From SFWF01 sp045591645 (GTDB lineage Bacteria; Bacillota; Clostridia; Oscillospirales; Acutalibacteraceae), in the NCBI GenBank assembly GCA_045591645.1, contig JAZNTG010000068.1, positions 1 to 36,480 of the forward strand: DNA of 36,480 bases, read 5' to 3'. Position numbers and translations under genes: made by a program. The notes below the pieces were generated by a model, which did not search any database, was not told the DNA's origin, and saw only the letters and a list, made by a program, of their open reading frames with translations. Below are positions 1 to 7,303 of this stretch, piece by piece. Each line of letters opens with the position of its first letter. Within the stretch, counting starts at the first letter, position 1.

Positions 1-107
1 TACAGTAAAAAGCCACAAAATAGCGGCAAAACCCGACAACGAGGGCAGACTGTATTTTAATCGTTGCCGAGTTATCTGTATGGCATCTTCCTATAGATTA
101 CGGCATT
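1..107 (+). other. possible 3' end of an upstream gene
   Basis: Two plus frames are open from the window edge. One stops at 58-60, and the other runs to a TGA near 107 and includes the readable string KIAAKPDNEGRLYF. The terminator hairpin at 123-170 follows closely, as expected after a gene end. The fragment is too short to identify, and the frame choice is a guess. Confidence 0.2.
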
Positions 108-122
108 GAAATAAGAATATTT

Positions 123-175
123 AAGCGCATAAGTTGTACGGAAAAACTGTCCGTCTGCTTATGCGCTTTTTACTT
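123..175 (+). terminator. intrinsic terminator
   Basis: A perfect 11-bp stem pairs AAGCGCATAAG (123-133) with CTTATGCGCTT (158-168). An inner ACGG/CCGT helix (138-141 with 151-154) extends it, and a T-rich tail runs to about 175. It probably ends a transcript entering from the left edge. Confidence 0.6.
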
Positions 176-218
176 TTCTATCCTGCAAACTGTATTAAAT
201 ATTCATTATCAAGAAAGA

Positions 219-365
219 ACACAAGGGGACGGTTAGCATGAACCTAAAACAGTAATATAAAGCGAAAAACGGCACATAGGACAGTAGGACACACATAATA
301 CAGAGGACGGTGTTTCTCTGTATTATAGTCGGACTCTGCTATCGCCCCCCGAGGACAGGGAACAG
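219..365. repeat. cluster of degenerate REP-like fragments
   Basis: Several short relatives of a GGGGACGGTT motif lie here: ACAAGGGGACGGTT at 221-234, AGAGGACGGTGTTTCTCT around 302-319, and GAGGACAGGGAACAG at 351-365. The middle copy sits in a perfect 11-bp inverted repeat (295-305 with 316-326). Such motifs resemble the REP sequences handled by RAYT (TnpA_REP) enzymes in Clostridia. No RAYT gene is visible in the window. The 1-534 stretch otherwise holds only two terminator-like hairpins and a promoter. Confidence 0.35.
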
Positions 366-379
366 CCATCCATGTCTTC

Positions 380-408
380 AAAGCACCTTAAAATTCGAGG
401 CGCTTTTT
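380..408 (+). terminator. weak terminator-like hairpin
   Basis: AAAGCACCT (380-388) pairs with AGGCGCTTT (398-406) with one A/C mismatch, and T residues continue to 408. It lies between the REP-like cluster and the promoter of the lipoprotein gene and may insulate that gene. Confidence 0.35.
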
Positions 409-488
409 AAGTAGCGTTAACAAAATTGTGCGCAAATCATACCAATTAAATGCACAGATAGTACAAATACAAAAATCACCTTATCTGT

Positions 489-528
489 TATAATTTGATT
501 GTGGTGAGTTAGCGTCACACTTAGGAGG
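489..528 (+). promoter_or_regulatory. -10 box and ribosome binding site of the lipoprotein gene
   Basis: A perfect TATAAT lies at 489-494, but no good -35 box is seen 16-18 bp upstream, so the promoter may need an activator. A strong AGGAGG (523-528) sits 6 bases before the ATG at 535 and fixes that start. Confidence 0.45.
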
Positions 529-534
529 AATTAT

Positions 535-2226
535 ATGAATAGAAAAATCAGATTAGTTGCACTTTTAATGGCGGTTACAATTCTGATCGGAGCTGTTGGC
601 TGCTCTTCAGGCGGATCGTCAGCCTCTGATGATCCAGGTGTTCCGGTCAGCGAAACAGTATCTTTTTCAACCTTACCGGGTAATCTCAATACCTATTTGT
701 ACGACAATCCTGACAGAGGATATCGCACAGAAATGGTGCTTAATATCAAGGATCAGAAAGACGGAACAGAGACCGACTGGAGAACTCTTTGCGTCAGTGA
801 CGGAATAGAGGCTAACCGCCAGAAGATAAAGGATTTGTTTGAACTTTATCTTCCCGGAAAAATCTATAAGCCTAAGCTTATAATTATGTACATAGGCTTT
901 GGAGATTACAGAGACCGCGATATTTCCGAAGGAGCTTTGGAAATACTTGACCTCTTCTTTGAACATTGTCGTGTAACAAAGGCAAGGGGCATATTCAGAT
1001 TAGGCTATCATAACGAGATAAAATGGGATCACAGACGCGATGAAGAGTCTAAGATCGAACTTGCAAAGGTATGCGCTACCGAAGATATAATGCTTCGTCA
1101 TATTGATCAGCTTGCTCCCTTTATCGCAAAGAACAAGGATGCGATACATAAGCTCTCTTCGGGCTTTATCGGAATGGGCGGTGAGATGGCATATGCTTAT
1201 CAGTATCCTACTGTTAACTATACTACCGTAATAACCTCAATAGTTGAAAAGCTTTGCGTTCCAAACGGTTTTTATTATACAGTACGTTTGCCCAGATATA
1301 AGCTTGATCTTTTAGAGGAAATTCCTGATTATAAATATGCCGATATCATCGGTTACAACAATGACGCTATCTGGGGTGAGCAGAATAATCCTAACTGGAA
1401 TTCGGGCTGCTGGCAGATAGGCCACGACGGAACGAGAGAAGAAGAACAATGCCACTTCCGTGAGCATTTCCCGAACAATTGGTGGGAATACTGTATTGAA
1501 AACGGTTACAAAACACCTCAGTCTGGCGAAATGCTTGTTAACGGTTCTTATATCAAGAGTAGCGGAGATACAGTTCCTACAGGTTTTGAAGTTGTCAAGG
1601 AGCTTGCTCATTTCAGATACAATACTATGAGTCACTGGCATACACTTGGTGAGCATTACAGTGTCGATAATGTTATGAGCCGTTGGATAAATAATGAGAT
1701 CATCACAACCGAAATGCTTGATAATGCTGGCATTCCCTATGATCCTTCTTGGTTTACCAATGCCAACGGTCAGGAGATTCAACGTAATCCTTATGAATTT
1801 ATCCGCGATCATCTTGGATATAAGCTTGAAGCTCAGAATGCTTCTATCAACGGCACCCTTAAAAAAGAGGGAAGCGTTAAGGTGGATTTAAATCTCAAGA
1901 ATTACGGATTTTCTTCTGCTTTCTGCTTAAAGAGCGGATTTGCAATCCTTAACGATAAGTATGAAGTCGTTTCAACGGTCGAAGCGGGTGATCCCGAAAA
2001 GTGGTACGGCTTAGCGCCTGACTATTTTATGACCGAGCGTACCTCAAGCGTACTCGGCGACCTTCTTACACATACTGTATCTGCAGATATGACACTGCCG
2101 AGCGAGAGCGGAAAATATTATATCGGATTCTATCTCAAGAACGATATGGAAGATTTCGCCTGCCTCTCTAACGATATGCCTTATGAAGGCGACGGATACA
2201 ACATTCTTTACAGCTTTGAAATCTAA
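535..2226 (+). CDS. DUF4874/DUF4832 lipoprotein
   Basis: This 563-residue protein has a lipoprotein signal (hydrophobic stretch 8-22, then the AVGC lipobox with Cys23), so it should be exported and lipid-anchored outside the membrane. A Ser/Gly-rich linker follows. The N-terminal half begins with NPDRGYRTEM (about 58-67) and continues with a barrel-like region, as in DUF4874. The C-terminal part (about 430-560), with LNLKNYGFSSAF and a beta-rich tail, fits DUF4832. These two domains usually occur together in secreted proteins that look like glycoside hydrolases, but no reaction is established as far as I know, so any sugar role is inference. It is a single-gene unit with AGGAGG before the ATG and a terminator directly after it. 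REP-like fragments flank it on both sides. Confidence 0.75.
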   Translation: MNRKIRLVALLMAVTILIGAVGCSSGGSSASDDPGVPVSETVSFSTLPGNLNTYLYDNPDRGYRTEMVLNIKDQKDGTETDWRTLCVSDGIEANRQKIKDLFELYLPGKIYKPKLIIMYIGFGDYRDRDISEGALEILDLFFEHCRVTKARGIFRLGYHNEIKWDHRRDEESKIELAKVCATEDIMLRHIDQLAPFIAKNKDAIHKLSSGFIGMGGEMAYAYQYPTVNYTTVITSIVEKLCVPNGFYYTVRLPRYKLDLLEEIPDYKYADIIGYNNDAIWGEQNNPNWNSGCWQIGHDGTREEEQCHFREHFPNNWWEYCIENGYKTPQSGEMLVNGSYIKSSGDTVPTGFEVVKELAHFRYNTMSHWHTLGEHYSVDNVMSRWINNEIITTEMLDNAGIPYDPSWFTNANGQEIQRNPYEFIRDHLGYKLEAQNASINGTLKKEGSVKVDLNLKNYGFSSAFCLKSGFAILNDKYEVVSTVEAGDPEKWYGLAPDYFMTERTSSVLGDLLTHTVSADMTLPSESGKYYIGFYLKNDMEDFACLSNDMPYEGDGYNILYSFEI

Positions 2227-2237
2227 TGATTAATTTT

Positions 2238-2268
2238 GGACCTCCGATGTTGTCGGGGGTCCATTTTC
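2238..2268 (+). terminator. intrinsic terminator after the lipoprotein gene
   Basis: GGACCTCCGA (2238-2247) pairs with TCGGGGGTCC (2253-2262) with one G-U pair and a short loop, followed by ATTTT. It lies 11 bases past the stop codon. Confidence 0.7.
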
Positions 2269-2305
2269 GCAAATAGAAGCAATCAAGCGACATCAATCAT
2301 TCAAT

Positions 2306-2316
2306 CGGGGGACGGC
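2306..2316 (+). repeat. single REP-like fragment
   Basis: The motif CGGGGGACGGC resembles the fragments at 219-365. It lies between the lipoprotein terminator and the riboswitch promoter. It is short, so chance is possible. Confidence 0.25.
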
Positions 2317-2328
2317 TTTACATTGTTC

Positions 2329-2357
2329 TTGACATAATATTTACAATATGTTAATAT
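2329..2357 (+). promoter_or_regulatory. promoter of the lysine riboswitch-transporter unit
   Basis: A perfect TTGACA (2329-2334), a 17-bp spacer and TAATAT (2352-2357) lie just upstream of the L-box aptamer. Transcription should start near 2364, about 10 bases before the aptamer. Confidence 0.7.
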
Positions 2358-2374
2358 TTGGTTGTAAATTATAC

Positions 2375-2532
2375 GATAGAGGCGCGACCTTCATAAGTAG
2401 CATTGATATTTTCGGAATCGTGTCAGTGTGAAAGGGGAGTTCGCCGAAGTGTAGGGGATGAGCCGATAAGTCCTTTGCGCTGGCAGTATCCGAAATACGG
2501 CTGCTGCTGTCACGCAAAAGTGGAGCGCTATC
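2375..2532 (+). ncRNA. lysine riboswitch (L-box) aptamer
   Basis: The conserved L-box blocks appear in order: GATAGAGGCGCG (2375-2386), AGTAGC (2396-2401), GAAAGGGGAG (2430-2439), CGCCGAAG (2442-2449), a variable arm ending in CTGTCACGC (2507-2515), then GTGGAGCGCTATC (2520-2532). The P1 helix closes with GATAG (2375-2379) and CTATC (2528-2532). The family binds L-lysine and lowers expression when lysine is high. The downstream gene is an NhaC-family transporter, which fits the LysW-type lysine transporters predicted to be under L-box control. Identification rests on consensus motifs read by eye. Confidence 0.9.
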
Positions 2533-2550
2533 TTGGACAGGTGATATTGT

Positions 2551-2592
2551 CACGGTAACCGCTTCTTTGCGTGTTATCGTGATTTTAATTTT
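2551..2592 (+). terminator. riboswitch expression platform, terminator-like hairpin
   Basis: CACGGTAAC (2551-2559) pairs with GTTATCGTG (2573-2581) with one wobble, followed by an ATTTTAATTTT tail. It lies between the aptamer and the GGAGG at 2593-2597, so ligand-controlled termination is the likely mechanism. The rival antiterminator helix was not identified with certainty. Confidence 0.6.
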
Positions 2593-2605
2593 GGAGGAAA
2601 TAAAA

Positions 2606-4234
2606 ATGACAGCAAAGAAATTAATCCCTAAACTTTTGATCGTTGCTTTCGTTGTCGGCTTCGGTGTGCTTTGCGCATTTACTGGCAGCATTACTGAGCC
2701 TGTCGGAACCTTATGGTCACTCTTCCCTCCGGTAGTCGCTATCGGACTTGCGCTCCTGACAAAGGAAGTGTATTCATCCCTTTTTGTGGGAATCCTTGTA
2801 GGTGGTGTGCTTTCAACCGGTTTTAATCCCATTCACACAGTCGACTCTATGGTAAGTGATGGCTTTATTTCAGCCGTTTCGGGAAGCGCAGGTATCTTTA
2901 TTTTCCTTGTGCTTCTCGGAATCATCGTTGCTCTTCTCAACAAGGCAGGCGGTTCGCAGGCTTTTGGTGCTTGGGCTGCAAAGCATGTAAAGACTAAAGT
3001 CGGCGCTTCTCTTGCAACCTTCGCTTTCGGAGTACTCATCTTTATCGATGACTATTTCAATTGCCTTACAGTTGGTGCAGTTATGCGTCCCGTAACCGAC
3101 AAGGCTAAGATTTCAAGAGCAAAGCTTTCGTATCTTATTGATGCTACCGCAGCTCCCGTTTGTATGATAGCTCCCATCTCTTCTTGGGCGGCTGCTGTTT
3201 CGGGCTATGCTCCCGACGGACAGGGAATATCCCTCTTTATTCAGGCAATTCCTTACAACTTCTATTCTCTTATGACCTTTGTTTTCATCATTGCTTTGAC
3301 ACTTATGAAGTTCGACTACGGCCCGATGAGACTTCACGAGAGAAATGCCGAAAACGGTGACCTCTTCACATTTGGCGGCAGCGTTGGCGGAAACGAAGAA
3401 GAAGCTTCTGCTACAAACAGAGCAAAGGTTGTAGACCTTGTTCTTCCCATCATCGTTCTTATTGCTATTTGTGTATTCTCTCTCTTCTATGTTGGCAGAT
3501 GTATGGGCGAGGAGTGGGTATTTGCTTCTGCAAATTACGATGCTTCTCTCGGCTTTGTTGATGCTTTCTCCAATACCGATGCAACAGTCGGTCTTCCTTG
3601 GGGTGGTCTTGTCGCTCTTGTTTTCGTAATGGTTTACTTTGTTGCAAGACGCCTTGTTACCGTTAAGGAAGCTATGGAATGCATTCCCAAGGGCTTTATC
3701 GCTATGGTACCCGCTATCCTTATTCTCACAATGGCAACCTCTCTTAAGAATATGACAACACTTCTTGATTCTTCAAGCTTCGTTGAAGAAACCCTTGCAA
3801 ATGTAAGCGGACTTAATAACTTCTTGCCCGCTATCATCTTTGTTGTTGCTTGCTTCATCGCATTTGCAACCGGAACCTCTTGGGGAACCTTCGGAATTCT
3901 TATCCCGATCGTTCTTGCAATCTTCCCCGTTGGAAGCGTCCTCGGTGTTATGAGCATGTCTGCCTGCCTTGCAGGTGCCGTTTGCGGCGACCACTGCTCA
4001 CCCATTTCGGATACAACCATTATGTCGTCGGCAGGTGCACAGTGCAACCACATCAATCACGTATCTACTCAGTTGCCCTATGCAATTACAGTTGCAGCTA
4101 TCTCCTTCGTTTCCTACATAGTTGCAGGCTTCGTACAGAACGTTTATATCTCGCTTGCAATAGCAACCGTTCTCACAGTAGGCACACTCTTCATTATAAA
4201 GGTTGTAACAAAGGATAAAAAGGTTGCGGCTTAA
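2606..4234 (+). CDS. lysW: NhaC-family antiporter, probable lysine transporter
   Basis: This 542-residue integral membrane protein has about 12 hydrophobic segments. Family signatures include FIDDYFNCLTVGAVMRPVTDK and DATAAPVCMIAPISSWAAA in the middle, and FATGTSWGTFGILIPI with GDHCSPISDTTIMSSAG near the C-terminus, all typical of NhaC-type Na+/H+ antiporters. Known relatives exchange sodium for protons, and the L-box-controlled subgroup has been predicted to import lysine. The riboswitch just upstream makes lysine uptake the best inference here, though substrate was not measured. The ATG at 2606 has GGAGG (2593-2597) at good distance; an in-frame TTG upstream at 2567 lies inside the terminator hairpin and is rejected. 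The gene is monocistronic, ending at a bidirectional terminator. Confidence 0.85.
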   Translation: MTAKKLIPKLLIVAFVVGFGVLCAFTGSITEPVGTLWSLFPPVVAIGLALLTKEVYSSLFVGILVGGVLSTGFNPIHTVDSMVSDGFISAVSGSAGIFIFLVLLGIIVALLNKAGGSQAFGAWAAKHVKTKVGASLATFAFGVLIFIDDYFNCLTVGAVMRPVTDKAKISRAKLSYLIDATAAPVCMIAPISSWAAAVSGYAPDGQGISLFIQAIPYNFYSLMTFVFIIALTLMKFDYGPMRLHERNAENGDLFTFGGSVGGNEEEASATNRAKVVDLVLPIIVLIAICVFSLFYVGRCMGEEWVFASANYDASLGFVDAFSNTDATVGLPWGGLVALVFVMVYFVARRLVTVKEAMECIPKGFIAMVPAILILTMATSLKNMTTLLDSSSFVEETLANVSGLNNFLPAIIFVVACFIAFATGTSWGTFGILIPIVLAIFPVGSVLGVMSMSACLAGAVCGDHCSPISDTTIMSSAGAQCNHINHVSTQLPYAITVAAISFVSYIVAGFVQNVYISLAIATVLTVGTLFIIKVVTKDKKVAA

Positions 4235-4245
4235 TTCAAATAAAA

Positions 4246-4283
4246 ACAAAAAATGTGTCGGATTTTTCCGACACATTTTTTAT
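4246..4283. terminator. bidirectional terminator between the transporter and GH2 genes
   Basis: A perfect 12-bp stem pairs AAATGTGTCGGA (4251-4262) with TCCGACACATTT (4267-4278), with A-rich and T-rich flanks on the two sides. It can stop transcripts from both converging genes. Its right part overlaps the stop codon of the minus-strand gene. Confidence 0.85.
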
Positions 4284-5962
4284 TTATAAGCGTTATAAAT
4301 TTTTTCAGAAAGCTCTTTCATCTCTTTTTCATCCACCTTGAGCACCTGTCGGTCGTAGGAGAAAAGTCCGTTTGTTTCATCTTCTACATCGCTTACCTGT
4401 GTATAAACAGCGGCGCAAAGTCCTTCCTTTTCAATCATAGGGATAACCTGTCCAGTGTAAAGTTCGCACAGACCTTTTTGAAACCCTTCGATGTCCTTAT
4501 AGAATTTATATCCATAAGTGTTTTTTGTATTGAAAACGTGCCCATCAGCTTTGTAGGAATAGCCGCCGAATTCGGATAGCACCAGAGGTCTGCCGTCGCT
4601 TTTTAACTTCAAAGGCTTAAAATAGATATGCTCGCTCAGCACATCGCTCTCATCGGTCCAAAACCAGCCAGAGGTTGCATCCCACAGCCTTGTGGGGTCT
4701 GCGGTCTTCATTTCGTTATAAAGCCTTTCGGCGTCATACTGACCCCAACCCTCATTAAAAAGGGTGTAATATACAATAGATGGGTGATTATAAAGGAGCG
4801 TTACTGTTTCCTCTGCTGTCTTTTCAAAAGCATCGCGGCGTTTTTTTGAAGCCTTATGTGATATTCCTTTTTTGAGACCTATAGTTGGCAGCGCGGTATC
4901 AATAAGAAAATTGTATTTACCGCTATTTACGAGATCCTGAAAAACAAACATACCGTATTTATCACAGTAGTAATAGAAAAGCTCTGGCTCGATCTTGATG
5001 TGCTTTCTCAGCATATTGAAACCGAGCTTTTTCATAGTAAGAATATCGTTCTTAAAGCCTTCGGGCGTAGCGGGCAAGAATATTCCATCAGAAAAATAGC
5101 CCTGATCCAAAAGTCCGTGGAAAAATTGAGGCTTACCGTTTAAGAGTATCTTGTCATCCTTAATCTCTACCTTACGAAGCGCAAAGTAGCTTTCTACCTT
5201 ATCCTTTCCCGAAATCAGTATAAAATTATAAAGCTTGGGAGTGTCAGGAGTCCAGCAAACAGGGTCATCTACAGTGATTTCAATGCTATCTTCAAATGTA
5301 TATTTTTTACTGCCAAGTATAACAGTTTTTGTTTTTGCGCCGCCCACAACTTCTATTTCTACCTTATCAATATCCGGAGTGATCCTGATATTTTTAATAT
5401 AATTATCAGGGACCGATTCCATCCAGACTGTCTGCCAGATACCGCTTATGGGAGTATACCACATACCGCCGCGTTTTTTACGCTGTTTTCCGTAGGGGAG
5501 TTCGGTATCGAGCGGATCTGAAACCTCAACAGTAAGCGAATTTTCTTCGGCCTTTATATGCTCGGTTATATCGAAAGAAAATGGAATATAACCTCCGCTG
5601 TGATCTCCGATAAGGCTGTCGTTTACAAAAACGCGGCAAAACTGATCTACGGCACCGAAATGGAGAATGAGCCGATCTTTCATAAAACCGTCGGGAATAG
5701 AAAATTTGCGGTTGTATATAATCAGGTCGTTTTTGTCAAATTGCCTTTCTACGCCCGATACTCTCGATTCTGGCGGGAAGGGAACAAGAATATCTCCAAG
5801 TGCTTGCTCATCCTTTTTATTTTTTACTGAAAACTGCCACTTGCCGTTTAAACTGAGATAGGAGTCGCGCTTCATTTGGGGTCTGGGGTATTCCTGCCAC
5901 GGGGTATCGGTGAGGTCGGCCTCAAAAGGCGTTTTAAGAATTTCAAATTCGGTTTTTTTCAT
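4280..5962 (-). CDS. glycoside hydrolase family 2 enzyme
   Basis: This 560-residue protein has the GH2 plan: an N-terminal sugar-binding jelly roll (LNGKWQF near 38-44), a middle immunoglobulin-like domain (about 190-265) and a TIM barrel from about 270. The acid/base Glu404 lies in LFNEGWG and the likely nucleophile Glu464 in VLSEFGG. Family members remove terminal beta-galactose, beta-glucuronate or beta-mannose; the exact sugar cannot be told here. No signal peptide is seen, so it should act in the cytoplasm on a sugar brought in by the MFS partner encoded just upstream, whose 3' end overlaps this start by 20 bp. An AAGGTGGA site inside that gene serves as the ribosome binding site, suggesting translational coupling. 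The protein is shorter than classical LacZ and lacks the extra C-terminal domains. Confidence 0.85.
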   Translation of the reverse strand: MKKTEFEILKTPFEADLTDTPWQEYPRPQMKRDSYLSLNGKWQFSVKNKKDEQALGDILVPFPPESRVSGVERQFDKNDLIIYNRKFSIPDGFMKDRLILHFGAVDQFCRVFVNDSLIGDHSGGYIPFSFDITEHIKAEENSLTVEVSDPLDTELPYGKQRKKRGGMWYTPISGIWQTVWMESVPDNYIKNIRITPDIDKVEIEVVGGAKTKTVILGSKKYTFEDSIEITVDDPVCWTPDTPKLYNFILISGKDKVESYFALRKVEIKDDKILLNGKPQFFHGLLDQGYFSDGIFLPATPEGFKNDILTMKKLGFNMLRKHIKIEPELFYYYCDKYGMFVFQDLVNSGKYNFLIDTALPTIGLKKGISHKASKKRRDAFEKTAEETVTLLYNHPSIVYYTLFNEGWGQYDAERLYNEMKTADPTRLWDATSGWFWTDESDVLSEHIYFKPLKLKSDGRPLVLSEFGGYSYKADGHVFNTKNTYGYKFYKDIEGFQKGLCELYTGQVIPMIEKEGLCAAVYTQVSDVEDETNGLFSYDRQVLKVDEKEMKELSEKIYNAYK

Positions 5963-7244
5963 ATTTTTTATCCACCTTGAAAGTCAGTATCAAAAGAGGT
6001 ATAAGCAGAATAATGGCAACAAGCGCCGCTAAGAAGATGTCCGCGCTCGGCAGGAATGAGGAAGTGCCGTCATTGTTTATTATTTGCTCGGCATCGCGCA
6101 GTATCCACGCGCCGACAGCAGGACCGACAATACCTGGGATCAGCACCTGAGAGAAAATGCGGATTCCCTGAAGCTGACCCGACTTGCTTTCGGGGGTGTT
6201 GTCTCGGATGGCGGCTCCGAATACCGCCATACCAGAAAGATATCCGCACATCATAAAGAGTGAACCGATAAATACGGGTAGGGTGGCTTTTGTAAAGTAT
6301 AAAATTATATATCCCAGCGAGAGAAAAGATACGGCAAAAAGAACTGAGAATTTAAAGCCTTTCTTGTCATATACCTTGCCCCAGAGTGCCGTGAAAACAG
6401 AGGCTATGATAATAGCGGGAGCCATTATCATAACATAATTCGACATTTCAAGGCTCTTCTCATAGTATATTATGAGATATGGCATAAATATCTGAATAGA
6501 AATATTAAAGATTGTGAATGCGACAAAAGAAATATAGAGACTAACGTTTTTCTTTATTGTAGACAGCTTGAAGCCGTAGAAAATATTACTCAGATATCCG
6601 CTGTCCGATGGCATAATCTCGGGGTCCTTAATAAGAAAAATACCGAGTATACCTATCGTAAAGACTACCGCACCGATTATAATGAAAATTGCAGTCCAGC
6701 TTTCTGTCTTTTCCAGGTCAAAGAACATAAACGAGCCGAACACGACCAGAATCGCAACAAGCGGCATCATTGAGTTTATACCCTCTACAGAACCGCGATT
6801 TGTTGAGTCAGTCGAATCGGTCACCCAAGCGTTGAAAGCCGCATCGTTTGCAGTTGAGCCGAAAAATGTCATAACACAGTCAAGTATTATTACTAGATTG
6901 ACACCAACTGTGGCAGCTGAAACTACAGATGGAAAAAGTGCGTTTATGGTATCTATTCTTATAAACGCAAAGGAGAGTATCGAAATTCCCCAAAGTATGT
7001 AGCCTGCACACATAAACAGCTTTCGCTTTCCGATACGGTCGGAAAGCGCGCCCATAAATACAGTGGTAACTGTAGCCGAAACGGCAGACGCCGCGACCAT
7101 AGTGGATATATTTGCGGCGGTTGCATTGAACATCTTATAGATAAAGACGTTGAAGTACATATTCTCAACTACCCAAGCAACCTGACCTATGAGACTGAAG
7201 AGGGTAAGGGCAGCCCAGAATCTTCGTGCTAATTTGGTTCTCAT
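5943..7244 (-). CDS. MFS transporter, probable sugar uptake
   Basis: This 433-residue protein has about 12 membrane helices and the loop 2-3 motif GALSDRIGKRK typical of the major facilitator superfamily. It resembles MFS members found beside glycosidase genes. The overlap with the GH2 gene suggests it imports a glycoside that the enzyme then cleaves. The substrate is unknown. AAAGGAAG lies before the ATG. No strong separate promoter is obvious in the 59-bp gap to the upstream minus-strand gene, which contains a hairpin terminator, so transcription may come from partial readthrough or a weak promoter. Confidence 0.75.
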   Translation of the reverse strand: MRTKLARRFWAALTLFSLIGQVAWVVENMYFNVFIYKMFNATAANISTMVAASAVSATVTTVFMGALSDRIGKRKLFMCAGYILWGISILSFAFIRIDTINALFPSVVSAATVGVNLVIILDCVMTFFGSTANDAAFNAWVTDSTDSTNRGSVEGINSMMPLVAILVVFGSFMFFDLEKTESWTAIFIIIGAVVFTIGILGIFLIKDPEIMPSDSGYLSNIFYGFKLSTIKKNVSLYISFVAFTIFNISIQIFMPYLIIYYEKSLEMSNYVMIMAPAIIIASVFTALWGKVYDKKGFKFSVLFAVSFLSLGYIILYFTKATLPVFIGSLFMMCGYLSGMAVFGAAIRDNTPESKSGQLQGIRIFSQVLIPGIVGPAVGAWILRDAEQIINNDGTSSFLPSADIFLAALVAIILLIPLLILTFKVDKKYEKNRI

Positions 7245-7256
7245 AAAATCTTCCTT

Positions 7257-7292
7257 TCTAAAATTTCAGCACTCAACCGAGATTGAGTGCTG
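7257..7292 (-). terminator. terminator after the membrane-anchored protein gene
   Basis: A perfect 10-bp stem pairs CAGCACTCAA (7267-7276) with its complement TTGAGTGCTG (7283-7292). On the minus strand it is followed by AAATTTTAG. It lies between two minus-strand genes. Confidence 0.65.
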
Positions 7293-7303
7293 TGTATATT
7301 TTG

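Noticed and set aside
1312..1812. 166-codon minus-strand open frame inside the lipoprotein gene
   Set aside because: It is antisense to a coherent lipoprotein with signal peptide, promoter and terminator.
2567..2605. In-frame TTG start upstream of the NhaC-family gene
   Set aside because: It lies inside the riboswitch terminator hairpin and has no ribosome site; the ATG at 2606 follows GGAGG.
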